Shown one piece after another: positions 1-6,598 of a stretch of DNA of 19,602 nt. The stretch comes from DYJE01 sp964637565. GTDB taxonomy: Bacteria; Desulfobacterota; Desulfobacteria; Desulfobacterales; Desulfolunaceae. Every line of letters begins with the position of its first letter. The first letter of the stretch is position 1. A program made the translations under genes and the position numbers. The notes beneath the pieces were generated by a model. It was given only the letters and a program-made list of their open reading frames with translations, was not told the DNA's origin and did not search any database. The DNA lies in contig CAZWTY010000084.1 in NCBI GenBank assembly GCA_964637565.1, forward strand, positions 1 through 19,602, written 5' to 3'.

Positions 1-96
1 CGATGTTCATAAAAATGCGGCAATCGGAATTTTATTCTGACAACCACTATAACGTCGTCATTCGTTTTTGAACGGCCAAATCCACCCGCGCTTGTC

Positions 97-188
97 ATTC
101 CGGGCGGCTGTCCGCGCAAAGTCAAAGGGTGTACAGTCCGCATCGTCCGGAGTGTGACAGGGCCCGACACCCGGAGCCGACCCGGAAT
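97..188. repeat. Nested inverted-repeat element in the leading intergenic region
   Basis: ATTCCGGG at 97-104 is matched by its exact reverse complement CCCGGAAT at 181-188. Inside this pair is a second hairpin: TCCGG-a-GTGT at 146-155 pairs with ACACCCGGA at 167-175, with a single bulged A at 151 and an 11-nt loop containing GGGCCC. The outer ends (TTGTCATTCC... and ...GGAATCCATG) look like the termini of the short palindromic intergenic repeats common in proteobacterial chromosomes. The structure is visible in the sequence; calling it a dispersed repeat is inference, because only one copy lies in this window. Confidence 0.4.
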
Positions 189-249
189 CCATGTTCGAGT
201 TCCATAGACAATCCCGATAACCCCCATCCCATCCATCCGCATTATCACT

Positions 250-279
250 TTGACACAGCCTCCGCCTGTCCTGTATCGA
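250..279 (+). promoter_or_regulatory. Possible sigma-70-type promoter for the activase/dehydratase pair
   Basis: A perfect -35 hexamer TTGACA (250-255) is followed after 18 nt by TATCGA (274-279), a poor -10 (3 of 6 matches). Transcription would begin near 286, leaving a leader of about 30 nt before the ribosome binding site GGAGG at 307-311. A short dyad CTGTC-N7-GACAG (266-270 and 278-282) overlaps the putative -10 and could be an operator. This is prediction by eye only. Confidence 0.3.
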
Positions 280-316
280 CAGTCAGTCTTCAACCTGTCA
301 GACACCGGAGGAAACC

Positions 317-1069
317 ATGCGCGCCGCAGGAATCGACATCGGGTCACGGTCCATCGAACTGGTGATCCTGGAAAACGGGCAGATCGCCGAAACACGCTAC
401 ACCCACACCACCTTCGATCCCATGGCCGTGGTAAAAAACCTGGTCTCGGACGTTCAATTCGACCGGATCGTGGCCACAGGATACGGCCGGAACCTTTTCG
501 AGATCGCCTTCGAAGGGGAAACGGTGACGGAAATCAAAGCCCATGCCCGGGGTGCGCGGCACGATTTCCCGGAGGCATCGACGATCCTCGACATCGGCGG
601 CCAAGACAGCAAGGTGATCCGGACCGATGAGGCGGGGAAAGTCGTGAAGTTCGAAATGAACGACCGCTGCGCCGCCGGAACCGGAAAATTCCTGGAAATC
701 ATGGCCCGGAGCCTGGGATTTTCCATCGATGAATTCGGAGCCGCAGCCCTTTCCCAGGGTGAGGAACTGCCCATCAACAGCATGTGCACGGTGTTCGCCG
801 AATCGGAGGTCACGTCACTTCTCGCACGGGGTGAGGACCGGCTGAAAATCGCCCGGGGGCTTCACAGCTCCGTGGTGCGCCGGGCCATGTCCATGCTGAA
901 ACGGGTGTCGGTCCAGGGTCCGGTGGTCTTTACCGGCGGCGTGGCCAACAACCCCTGCATGGTCCGGCTTCTCAAAGATCTGACGGAAAGAAAGGTCCAT
1001 GTCCCCGAAAACCCCCACATGGCCGGAGCCCTTGGCGCGGCCCTGATCGCAGACGAAACTATGAGGTAA
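317..1069 (+). CDS. Acyl-CoA dehydratase activase (HgdC/BcrD/YjiL family ATPase)
   Basis: This 250-residue protein belongs to the ASKHA-fold activators that hydrolyse ATP to drive a low-potential electron into a partner Fe-S protein. Visible motifs are the phosphate-1 loop GIDIGSRS (5-12), the phosphate-2 loop DIGGQDSK (92-99), the cluster-ligand segment NDRCAAGTGKFLE (115-127, Cys118), the second cluster ligand in NSMCTVFAESE (Cys157), and the adenosine-loop segment FTGGVANN (205-212) with GALGAAL near the end. In the family, one Cys pair per subunit holds a single [4Fe-4S] cluster at the dimer interface. The length fits the family (about 250-260). The start is supported by GGAGG at 307-311, 5 nt before ATG. 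The partner gene follows after 2 nt. HgdC (hydroxyglutaryl-CoA), BcrD (benzoyl-CoA) and DCCP-reductase roles cannot be separated from sequence alone, but the single-subunit partner favours the YjiL/DCCP-R type. Confidence 0.9.
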   Translation: MRAAGIDIGSRSIELVILENGQIAETRYTHTTFDPMAVVKNLVSDVQFDRIVATGYGRNLFEIAFEGETVTEIKAHARGARHDFPEASTILDIGGQDSKVIRTDEAGKVVKFEMNDRCAAGTGKFLEIMARSLGFSIDEFGAAALSQGEELPINSMCTVFAESEVTSLLARGEDRLKIARGLHSSVVRRAMSMLKRVSVQGPVVFTGGVANNPCMVRLLKDLTERKVHVPENPHMAGALGAALIADETMR

Positions 1070-1071
1070 CC

Positions 1072-2211
1072 ATGAGCCAGGAACTGATGAACACCTTGCA
1101 GCAGGCGTTCGAACAGAATGTCATCGACATCGAAAATTACAAAAAAGAGGGACGGAAAGCCGTGGGCTGTTACTGCCTCTACTCTCCGGTGGAACTGATC
1201 GTGGCGGCCGATGCCATCCCGCTGCCCCTGTGCGGCACGAAAAACGATCCCGTGGCCGCCGCCGAAGAGGTGCTGCCCCGGAACCTCTGCCCCCTGATCA
1301 AGAGCAGCTTCGGGTTCGCGGCCCTGGATTCCTGCCCGTTTTTCCGGTTTTCCGACATGATCGTGGCCGACACCACCTGTGACGGCAAAAAGAAGATGTT
1401 CGAGCTGATGCAAGACTACAAGAAAGTCCACGTGCTCCAGCTTCCCCAGAACCAGAACCTCGGCACCTCCCTCGATCCCTGGCGGGCCGAGGTGGAAACC
1501 ATGAAAAAGGAGATCGAGACCCTCACCGGTGTCACGATAACCACCGCAAAAATCCACGAGGCCATGGACCTGCTGAACCGGGAGCGGGACGCCAAAAAAG
1601 CCCTGATGGATCTGGCGGCCATGAAACCGTCGCCCATCAAAGGATCGGAGATCATCACCATCCTTTTCAAAGTCGGCTTCCTGGCGGACAAGGAAAAGGG
1701 CATCCGCCTGATGAGCACCATGGTGGACCATTACACGGAAAAAGCACGGAACGGGGAAAGTCCCTACACGGAAAAAACCCCGAGAATCCTGATTTCAGGC
1801 GTTCCCATGGGTGTGGGCTCGGACAAGGTGGCCCGGATTCTCGAAGAAAGCGGGGCCAATGTGGTGGGATTCGAAAACTGCACGGGCTACAAGCAGGTGT
1901 TCACCGTGGAAAAAACCGACGATCCCATGGATGTCCTGGCCCGTCAGTACCTGTCCATCCCTTGTTCGGTGATGAGCCCCAACCAGGGCCGGCTGGACCT
2001 TCTGGACCAGCTGGTCCGGGATTTCAAGGTAAACGGCGTGCTGGACCTCACCTGGCAGGCCTGCCACACCTACAACGTGGAATCGTATTCCGTGGAAAAA
2101 CACCTGAGGGACAAACACAATCTCCCCCTTCTCCATCTTGAAACCGATTACTCCGATTCTGACACGGAACAGCTAAGGGTCCGCATCCAGGCGTTTCTTG
2201 AAATGCTTTAG
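1072..2211 (+). CDS. 2-hydroxyacyl-CoA dehydratase subunit D (HgdB/YjiM-like), possible double-cubane-cluster protein
   Basis: This 379-residue cytoplasmic protein is of the HgdB/FldC/BcrB superfamily, which receives ATP-energised electrons from the activase encoded 2 nt upstream. Its ribosome binding site, GAGGT at 1063-1067, sits inside the end of that gene, so the two should be translated together. Nine cysteines are present: 33, 35, 54, 73, 88, 103, 270, 298 and 331. The block from GCYCLYSP (32-39) through NLCPLIKSS (71-79), DSCPF (87-91) and TTCDGKKKM (101-109) matches the conserved cysteine framework of the family, and ENCTG (268-272) and QACH (329-332) lie in the second half. True 2-hydroxyacyl-CoA dehydratases need two different subunits. 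Only one is encoded here, which resembles the E. coli yjiL-yjiM pair and the homodimeric double-cubane-cluster protein (DCCP) of Carboxydothermus, whose physiological substrate is unknown. Family assignment is secure; the cluster type and reaction are inference. Confidence 0.85.
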   Translation: MSQELMNTLQQAFEQNVIDIENYKKEGRKAVGCYCLYSPVELIVAADAIPLPLCGTKNDPVAAAEEVLPRNLCPLIKSSFGFAALDSCPFFRFSDMIVADTTCDGKKKMFELMQDYKKVHVLQLPQNQNLGTSLDPWRAEVETMKKEIETLTGVTITTAKIHEAMDLLNRERDAKKALMDLAAMKPSPIKGSEIITILFKVGFLADKEKGIRLMSTMVDHYTEKARNGESPYTEKTPRILISGVPMGVGSDKVARILEESGANVVGFENCTGYKQVFTVEKTDDPMDVLARQYLSIPCSVMSPNQGRLDLLDQLVRDFKVNGVLDLTWQACHTYNVESYSVEKHLRDKHNLPLLHLETDYSDSDTEQLRVRIQAFLEML

Positions 2212-2222
2212 CCATCCAATCC

Positions 2223-2252
2223 AAGGTCTCCGGGACTTCCCGGAGACCTTTT
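2223..2252 (+). terminator. Rho-independent terminator after the activase/dehydratase operon
   Basis: A perfect 12-bp stem (2223-2234 with 2239-2250) and a 4-nt loop ACTT run into TTTT at 2249-2252, 11 nt after the stop codon of the + strand gene. It also lies immediately beyond the pstB stop codon on the opposite strand. The same hairpin could therefore block read-through from the pst operon, although the T tract on that side is weak. Confidence 0.85.
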
Positions 2253-2953
2253 CATCCGATTTTTTCCACAAAGCGCATGTCTTCCAGGGCCAGGACCCGG
2301 TCGGCGATCCGCCCGACCTGCTCCATGTAGTGGGATACCATGATCAGGGAGCACTGGGTTTTCAGTTCCAGAATCAGGTCTTCGATACCTGCGGCGGCTT
2401 TGGCGTCGAGGGACGAGGTGGGCTCGTCGAGAAGCAGCACCTCCGGCTCCAGGATCAGAGCCCTTGCCACACAGAGCCTCTGTTGCTGGCCGCCTGAAAG
2501 GTTCCGGGCGTCTTCGTTCAGCCGGTCTTTCACTTCCTCCCAGAGATGGGCCCGCCTCAAGGCTTGCTCCACCCGGCCTTCCACGGTTTTTTTATCGGCT
2601 GTTCCCGCCAGCTTCAAAGGGAAAGCCATGTTCCGGAACACGCTCATGGCAAAGGGGTTGGGTGTCTGGAACACCATGCCCACATTCCGGCGCAGACGGG
2701 AAAGGGGAAGCTCGTTGATATCTTTGAACACCCCGCCCATGTTGATCGAGACCTGTCCCGTGGCCCGGGCCCCTGGAATGCTCTCCCACAGCCGGTTGAT
2801 CACCGTGAGAAAACTGGATTTTCCCTGACCCGAGGGACCGGTGATGGCCGTGATGGTGTTCGCCTGGAATTCGGCGGTAACCCCGTCGAGCACCCTGCGC
2901 CGGCCGTAGGCGAAGGAAAGGTTTTCAATGCGGATTTTTAGGGTTTCTTCCAT
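2252..2953 (-). CDS. pstB: Phosphate ABC transporter ATP-binding protein PstB
   Basis: This 233-residue ATPase powers phosphate import through PstC-PstA. Motifs in order are Walker A GPSGQGKS (39-46), Q-loop VFQTPNPF (94-101, the PNPF signature of PstB proteins), ABC signature LSGGQQQRL (152-160), Walker B VLLLDEP (172-178) followed by the D-loop SSLD, and the switch His208 in MVSHYM. The protein stops shortly after DRVLALEDMRFVE. Typical PstB continues about 20 residues further to a TExYITGRFG-like tail, which is absent, so this is a shortened variant with an intact catalytic core. The gene is last in pstSCAB, 5 nt after pstA. No phoU follows; the next gene converges from the other strand. 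Confidence 0.9.
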   Translation of the reverse strand: MEETLKIRIENLSFAYGRRRVLDGVTAEFQANTITAITGPSGQGKSSFLTVINRLWESIPGARATGQVSINMGGVFKDINELPLSRLRRNVGMVFQTPNPFAMSVFRNMAFPLKLAGTADKKTVEGRVEQALRRAHLWEEVKDRLNEDARNLSGGQQQRLCVARALILEPEVLLLDEPTSSLDAKAAAGIEDLILELKTQCSLIMVSHYMEQVGRIADRVLALEDMRFVEKIG

Positions 2954-2958
2954 GGCTC

Positions 2959-3843
2959 TCAGCGGTTCCTCCGGATGCTGGCTCCCAGCAGGCTTCGAAT
3001 GACAAAAGACAAAAAGAACAGACTGGCGCAGACCAGAAAAAGGATCAGCGCCGCAGCGTAGCCCCTGGCCAGTTCCTCGTAATCCATGTACTGGGACGAG
3101 ATGGTGTAGATATAAAAAGGAAGGGCCTCGTAGTTTCCCAGGAGGGACCGGGGAAGCCCGGCCGAAGCCGCCACGCCCGTGAGCATGATCACGGCCGTGT
3201 CTTCGGCGCAGCGTCCGATGGAAAGAACGACGCCCGAGAGGATTCCCGGAAGGGCTTTGGGGATCAGGACGTAAAACAGGTTCTGGGTGGGGCTCGCCCC
3301 CAGGGCCAGGGCGGTGAGCCGGATGTCCGCTGGCAGGTTTTCAAGGGCTGTCTGAGTGCTCCGGATCAGGTAGGGCAGCACGAGAAAGGCCAGGGACAAG
3401 GCCGAGATCAGGAGACAGGGGAAGATGTTCGCCGACACGTAGCGGTGGAGAAAAAGGGCCGTGCTGAATCCGAAAAGTCCCACCACGATGGATGGGGAGC
3501 CGGCAAGGATATCGTAGAACACGCCAAAAAAACCACGGGTTCTGTCCGAAGCGAATTCCGCCATGTAGATCCCCGTGAAAAGACCCAAAGGAATGGCGAT
3601 GGACACCGACAGCAGCACCAGGGCAAAGGTCCCCATGATGGCGGGGAAAATGCCGTCGAGCACAGGTTGTTTGAACAACACAGCGGCCAGGGGGTCCGCA
3701 GATCCAAACACCAGCGTTGACCCAAGGACCGGCCCGCCATGCCACAGCAGATACCCGGCGAAAAAAAGAACGATGGTGAAAAGCGTTGCGCCTGAAAGCC
3801 AGGCAAAGGCGGTGAAAGCCCTTTCCAGGGGTCTTGTTCTCAC
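2959..3843 (-). CDS. pstA: Phosphate ABC transporter permease PstA
   Basis: This 294-residue inner-membrane permease has about six hydrophobic segments, the first at 17-34. The cytoplasmic coupling (EAA) loop is seen as LGASPTQNLFYVLIPKALPG (181-200), followed by GRCAEDTAVIMLTG (210-223), which corresponds to the conserved GETAP-like stretch of PstA but carries EDTAV instead. The start codon is GTG within a GTGA overlap with the pstC stop, so translation is probably coupled. Assignment to PstA over PstC rests on gene order and on this stretch. Membrane role: with PstC it forms the channel for phosphate released by PstS. Confidence 0.88.
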   Translation of the reverse strand: MRTRPLERAFTAFAWLSGATLFTIVLFFAGYLLWHGGPVLGSTLVFGSADPLAAVLFKQPVLDGIFPAIMGTFALVLLSVSIAIPLGLFTGIYMAEFASDRTRGFFGVFYDILAGSPSIVVGLFGFSTALFLHRYVSANIFPCLLISALSLAFLVLPYLIRSTQTALENLPADIRLTALALGASPTQNLFYVLIPKALPGILSGVVLSIGRCAEDTAVIMLTGVAASAGLPRSLLGNYEALPFYIYTISSQYMDYEELARGYAAALILFLVCASLFFLSFVIRSLLGASIRRNR

Positions 3844-4679
3844 AGGTTTCTCCCCCTGAACAGAACGTCGGTCAACCGGACGGCCACGGTGGAAACGGCC
3901 GTGAACAGATAAAGGAGAATGCCGCAGACAAACAGGGTTTTGAACTCGGGGCTGTCAAAATCCGCCGCGATGACCAGGGCGATGTGGGCCGTCAGGGTCC
4001 TGGCCGTGGAAAAAAGGGAATCGGGTGTGGCGATGGCGTTGCCCGAGACCATCAGGGCGATCATGGTGTCTCCGATGGCCCGTCCCAGTCCCAGGATCAG
4101 GCCGGTCACAAGCCCCTTGCCCGAGGCGGGGAGAACCACGTAAAGAAAGGTCTGGACCGGCGTGGCCCCCAGGGCCTGGGCCGCTGTCCGGGAGGCTTCC
4201 GGCACCTGATCGAAGCTGTCGGCGAAGGTCAGGATCATGGTGGGAGAAACGAGCACGGCCAAAAGGAGGGATGCGGACAGAATGCCCATGCCCGAGCCTT
4301 GTCCGAAAAGAATGCGCACCAGGGGGACCAGGAGGAAAACGCCGATAAACCCGTAAACCACCGTGGGAATTCCGGTCATGGTCTGAACGGCTTTCCGGAG
4401 AAAGGCGGCCAGGGAAGGCGTGGCCAGCCCGCTGATCAGGGCCGCCGCCCCTAAACTCAGGGGAAACCCGAAAGCCAGGGCCAGGGTGGCGATGATTCCC
4501 GTTCCCAGGATCATGGGGTAAAGGCCGTAGATCCCTCGGGCCACATCCCAGGGGCTCACGAGCATGGAGAAAAAATGGCCTTCCCTCAAAAGGGGAAGGC
4601 CAAGAACGACCATGAACAGAACCATGGCTACGGACACGCAGAGACTGACCAAGGCGGAAATGAAAAACAGAAATTTCAC
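3840..4679 (-). CDS. pstC: Phosphate ABC transporter permease PstC
   Basis: This 279-residue inner-membrane permease has hydrophobic segments near 4-30, 56-84, 105-124, 133-152, 187-215 and 244-268. The EAA coupling loop is ALGATPVQTFLYVVLPASGK (169-188), followed by GLGRAIGDTM (197-206), close to the PstC consensus. It also has the GIPTVVYGF motif (103-111) typical of PstC/PstA permeases. The start is GTG at 4679, 9 nt after the pstS stop. It is shorter than E. coli PstC (about 319 residues), mainly in the periplasmic loops. It overlaps pstA by 4 bp. Confidence 0.88.
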   Translation of the reverse strand: MKFLFFISALVSLCVSVAMVLFMVVLGLPLLREGHFFSMLVSPWDVARGIYGLYPMILGTGIIATLALAFGFPLSLGAAALISGLATPSLAAFLRKAVQTMTGIPTVVYGFIGVFLLVPLVRILFGQGSGMGILSASLLLAVLVSPTMILTFADSFDQVPEASRTAAQALGATPVQTFLYVVLPASGKGLVTGLILGLGRAIGDTMIALMVSGNAIATPDSLFSTARTLTAHIALVIAADFDSPEFKTLFVCGILLYLFTAVSTVAVRLTDVLFRGRNL

Positions 4680-4688
4680 GGACTCTGC

Positions 4689-5525
4689 CTAATGCACCGG
4701 AATAAAACCGTTATCTGAGGCAATGCGTTGTCCTTCGGCGCTCATCAGGTAGTCGATGAATTTCTTGGTGAGACCCGTGGGTTTGCCTTTGGTGTTGCTG
4801 TAAAGGCCCCGGGCCACCGGGTACTTTCGTGATTTCACGGTTTCGAGACCAGGGATCACGCCGTCGAGAGTCACGGGTTTCACGCTTTTATCCATATGGC
4901 CGACAGACACATAGCCGATGGCGTAAGGATCGGAAGCCACGGCGGATTTCATGGCGCCGTTGGACACCACCACGGCGGCCTTGCCGAAAACAGGGCCTTT
5001 ATCCAGGGCTTTTTCGCTGAACACTTCCCGGGTTCCACTGGCTTCGTCCCGGGTGTACACGTTGATCGCCTTGTCTTTTCCCCCCACCTGCTTCCAGTTG
5101 GTGATTTTACCGGCGAAGATATCTTTCACCTGGGCTTTGGAAAGGGCCGCCACCGTGTTCGAAGGATTCACCACGATCCCTACGCCGTCGATGGCCCATT
5201 CGAACATCTCGAGGCCGTATTTGGTGATTTCCTCATCCTTGGGTTTGCGCCCGGAATTCCCGATGTTTACCAGCCCCTCTCCCACCTGGGCGATGCCCAC
5301 CCCGGATCCGCCTCCGGCAATGGAAATCTGAATGCTCGGGTTTACGGTCATGATCCGCTTCGCCGCTTCTTTCATCACGGGAATATGGGCCGTACCCCCT
5401 GAGATTTTGATGGAACCCTTTTCGCTTTTGAACATGTCAAGGGCTCCGGCTGTGACCATGGCCGGAACAACGGCAAGAAGTGCGGAAAGAACGATGTGTT
5501 TAAACACTGGCTTCAGATGTTTCAT
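4689..5525 (-). CDS. pstS: Phosphate-binding periplasmic protein PstS
   Basis: This 278-residue exported protein captures phosphate for PstCAB. Residues 1-26 form a signal peptide (basic MKHLK start, hydrophobic core, VTA then GA as the likely cleavage site); there is no lipobox cysteine. The phosphate-binding loops are visible as SGGTAH (42-47), GGGSGVGI (71-78) and RDEASGTREVF (159-169), which match PstS proteins of the short, roughly 270-residue bacterial type. The start has AAAGGAG at 5534-5540, 8 nt upstream of ATG. It is the first gene of the pstSCAB cluster and is separated by 134 nt from the preceding gene on the same strand. Phosphate starvation control would be expected, but I see no clear Pho box. 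Confidence 0.92.
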   Translation of the reverse strand: MKHLKPVFKHIVLSALLAVVPAMVTAGALDMFKSEKGSIKISGGTAHIPVMKEAAKRIMTVNPSIQISIAGGGSGVGIAQVGEGLVNIGNSGRKPKDEEITKYGLEMFEWAIDGVGIVVNPSNTVAALSKAQVKDIFAGKITNWKQVGGKDKAINVYTRDEASGTREVFSEKALDKGPVFGKAAVVVSNGAMKSAVASDPYAIGYVSVGHMDKSVKPVTLDGVIPGLETVKSRKYPVARGLYSNTKGKPTGLTKKFIDYLMSAEGQRIASDNGFIPVH

Positions 5526-5552
5526 TCGATAGGCTCCTTTGATTTCTGTGTG

Positions 5553-5580
5553 ATATTATCTTTGAAATCAGGATCGTTAA
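5553..5580 (-). promoter_or_regulatory. Possible promoter upstream of pstS
   Basis: Read on the - strand, TTAACG (5580-5575) and TAATAT (5558-5553) are separated by 16 nt. This puts a start site near 5546, about 20 nt before the pstS ATG and just ahead of its ribosome binding site. The whole 5541-5640 stretch is AT-rich compared with its surroundings. I found no tandem CTGTCAT-like Pho box, so regulation is unresolved. Confidence 0.3.
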
Positions 5581-5659
5581 CCCAAAAACGCTCTAAAAAC
5601 CAATTGATTGTTCAAATATAAAAAAAGAGAATTATCAGAAACATCGATACAAAGCCCAA

Positions 5660-6598
5660 TCAATGCCCGGCCAGAAACGCCCCATAGACCGCCGCTGTTT
5701 TCTTGGGATCTTCGAGCATGGGAATGTGGCCGATGTTTTTCAGAATCTTCAGCTGGCTTCCCTTGATTTTTTCATGGAACACCGAGGCGTTGTCCACATG
5801 GAGCACCCGGTCATGGTCGCCCCAGACGATCAGGGTGGGGAGATTCAGCTCGGGAAGCTGGTTTTCCACCGACAGAATGTCGGCCTGCATGTCCTTGAAG
5901 ATCTTTTCATCCTTGGCTTTCCTGGCGATTTTCCGTTCGGTCAGCACCTGGAAAATCGGCCCCGGAACATAGGGCCTCTTTTCCATCACCAGGTTTTTCA
6001 ACCTCACGAAATCCTCTTTGTTCGACACCACCAGGGGATTCACCCCCTGTTTCACCATCTTGATGTACTCGCTTTCCGTCCGGAAAACCCCGGCGCTGTC
6101 CAGAAGTGTAAGGGTTTGGATCATCTCCGGGTGGTCCAGGGCAAGCCGGACGCTGATCGCGCCGCCCATGGAGTTCCCGGCCAGATGGACCTTGTCCACG
6201 TGGACTGCGGCCAGAAACTCGGCCAACCACCGGGCCTGGTTTTCGATGGTGTAGGTGTTGGAAAGATCCGAGGCGCTTTCCCCGTGGCCGGGCAGGTCGG
6301 GCACGAGAAAACGGTAACCGTCGGGCATCTTGTCACAAAGTCTGATCCAGTTGTCCTTGTCGCCTCCGAAGCCGTGGATCATCAGGATGGTTCCCCGGTC
6401 TTTCGGGTCGTCCTGGTCTCCGGCGTTGTCCAGGTAAACCACTTCACCGATGGAAATGGCGGCTTTTTTCAAAGAAAGCCCGGCCTTGCTCCGGCCGCTT
6501 TCGATGGCCATGCTGTACATCTTGTATCTGGAGCAGCCGGACAGAACCACGGCCGCCACGACGAGAATCGCCAACGCCAAGTGTTTGAAACGGGTCAT
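5660..6598 (-). CDS. Lipoprotein alpha/beta-hydrolase (esterase/lipase-like)
   Basis: This 312-residue protein has a lipoprotein signal peptide (hydrophobic 8-19, lipobox LSGC with Cys22), so it should be a membrane-anchored envelope protein. The mature part is a complete alpha/beta-hydrolase fold: oxyanion-hole HGFGG (75-79), DLPGHGES (101-108), nucleophile elbow GNSMGG (Ser143), acid residue in WGDHD (Asp263), and catalytic His291 in NIGHIPM. The triad is intact, so an active ester-type hydrolase is likely, comparable to the Moraxella/Psychrobacter lip3-type lipases; the substrate is unknown. Its ATG lies in a 4-bp ATGA overlap with the stop of recQ, so it is the downstream partner in a two-gene operon. 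The pairing of a cytoplasmic helicase with an envelope hydrolase has no obvious functional logic. Confidence 0.85.
   Translation of the reverse strand: MTRFKHLALAILVVAAVVLSGCSRYKMYSMAIESGRSKAGLSLKKAAISIGEVVYLDNAGDQDDPKDRGTILMIHGFGGDKDNWIRLCDKMPDGYRFLVPDLPGHGESASDLSNTYTIENQARWLAEFLAAVHVDKVHLAGNSMGGAISVRLALDHPEMIQTLTLLDSAGVFRTESEYIKMVKQGVNPLVVSNKEDFVRLKNLVMEKRPYVPGPIFQVLTERKIARKAKDEKIFKDMQADILSVENQLPELNLPTLIVWGDHDRVLHVDNASVFHEKIKGSQLKILKNIGHIPMLEDPKKTAAVYGAFLAGH

Larger units (their letters stand above)
1..316. other. Intergenic region at the left edge, no gene seen
   Basis: I find no convincing gene here. The only open frame of note, 129-365 on the + strand, has no ribosome binding site, a composition rich in His, Pro, Arg and Ser, and overlaps the start of the activase gene. 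The first 60 bases are AT-rich and may be the upstream flank of another transcription unit. The region holds the inverted repeat at 97-188 and a promoter-like sequence at 250-279. Confidence 0.5.

Noticed and set aside
862..1731. Long - strand frame spanning the activase and dehydratase genes
   Set aside because: It crosses two well-supported genes on the other strand and is rich in His, Gly and Phe, typical of antisense frames in GC-rich DNA.
5526..5659. Search for a Pho box upstream of pstS
   Set aside because: No pair of CTGTCAT-like direct repeats at 11-nt spacing could be found; only a weak promoter-like sequence remains.
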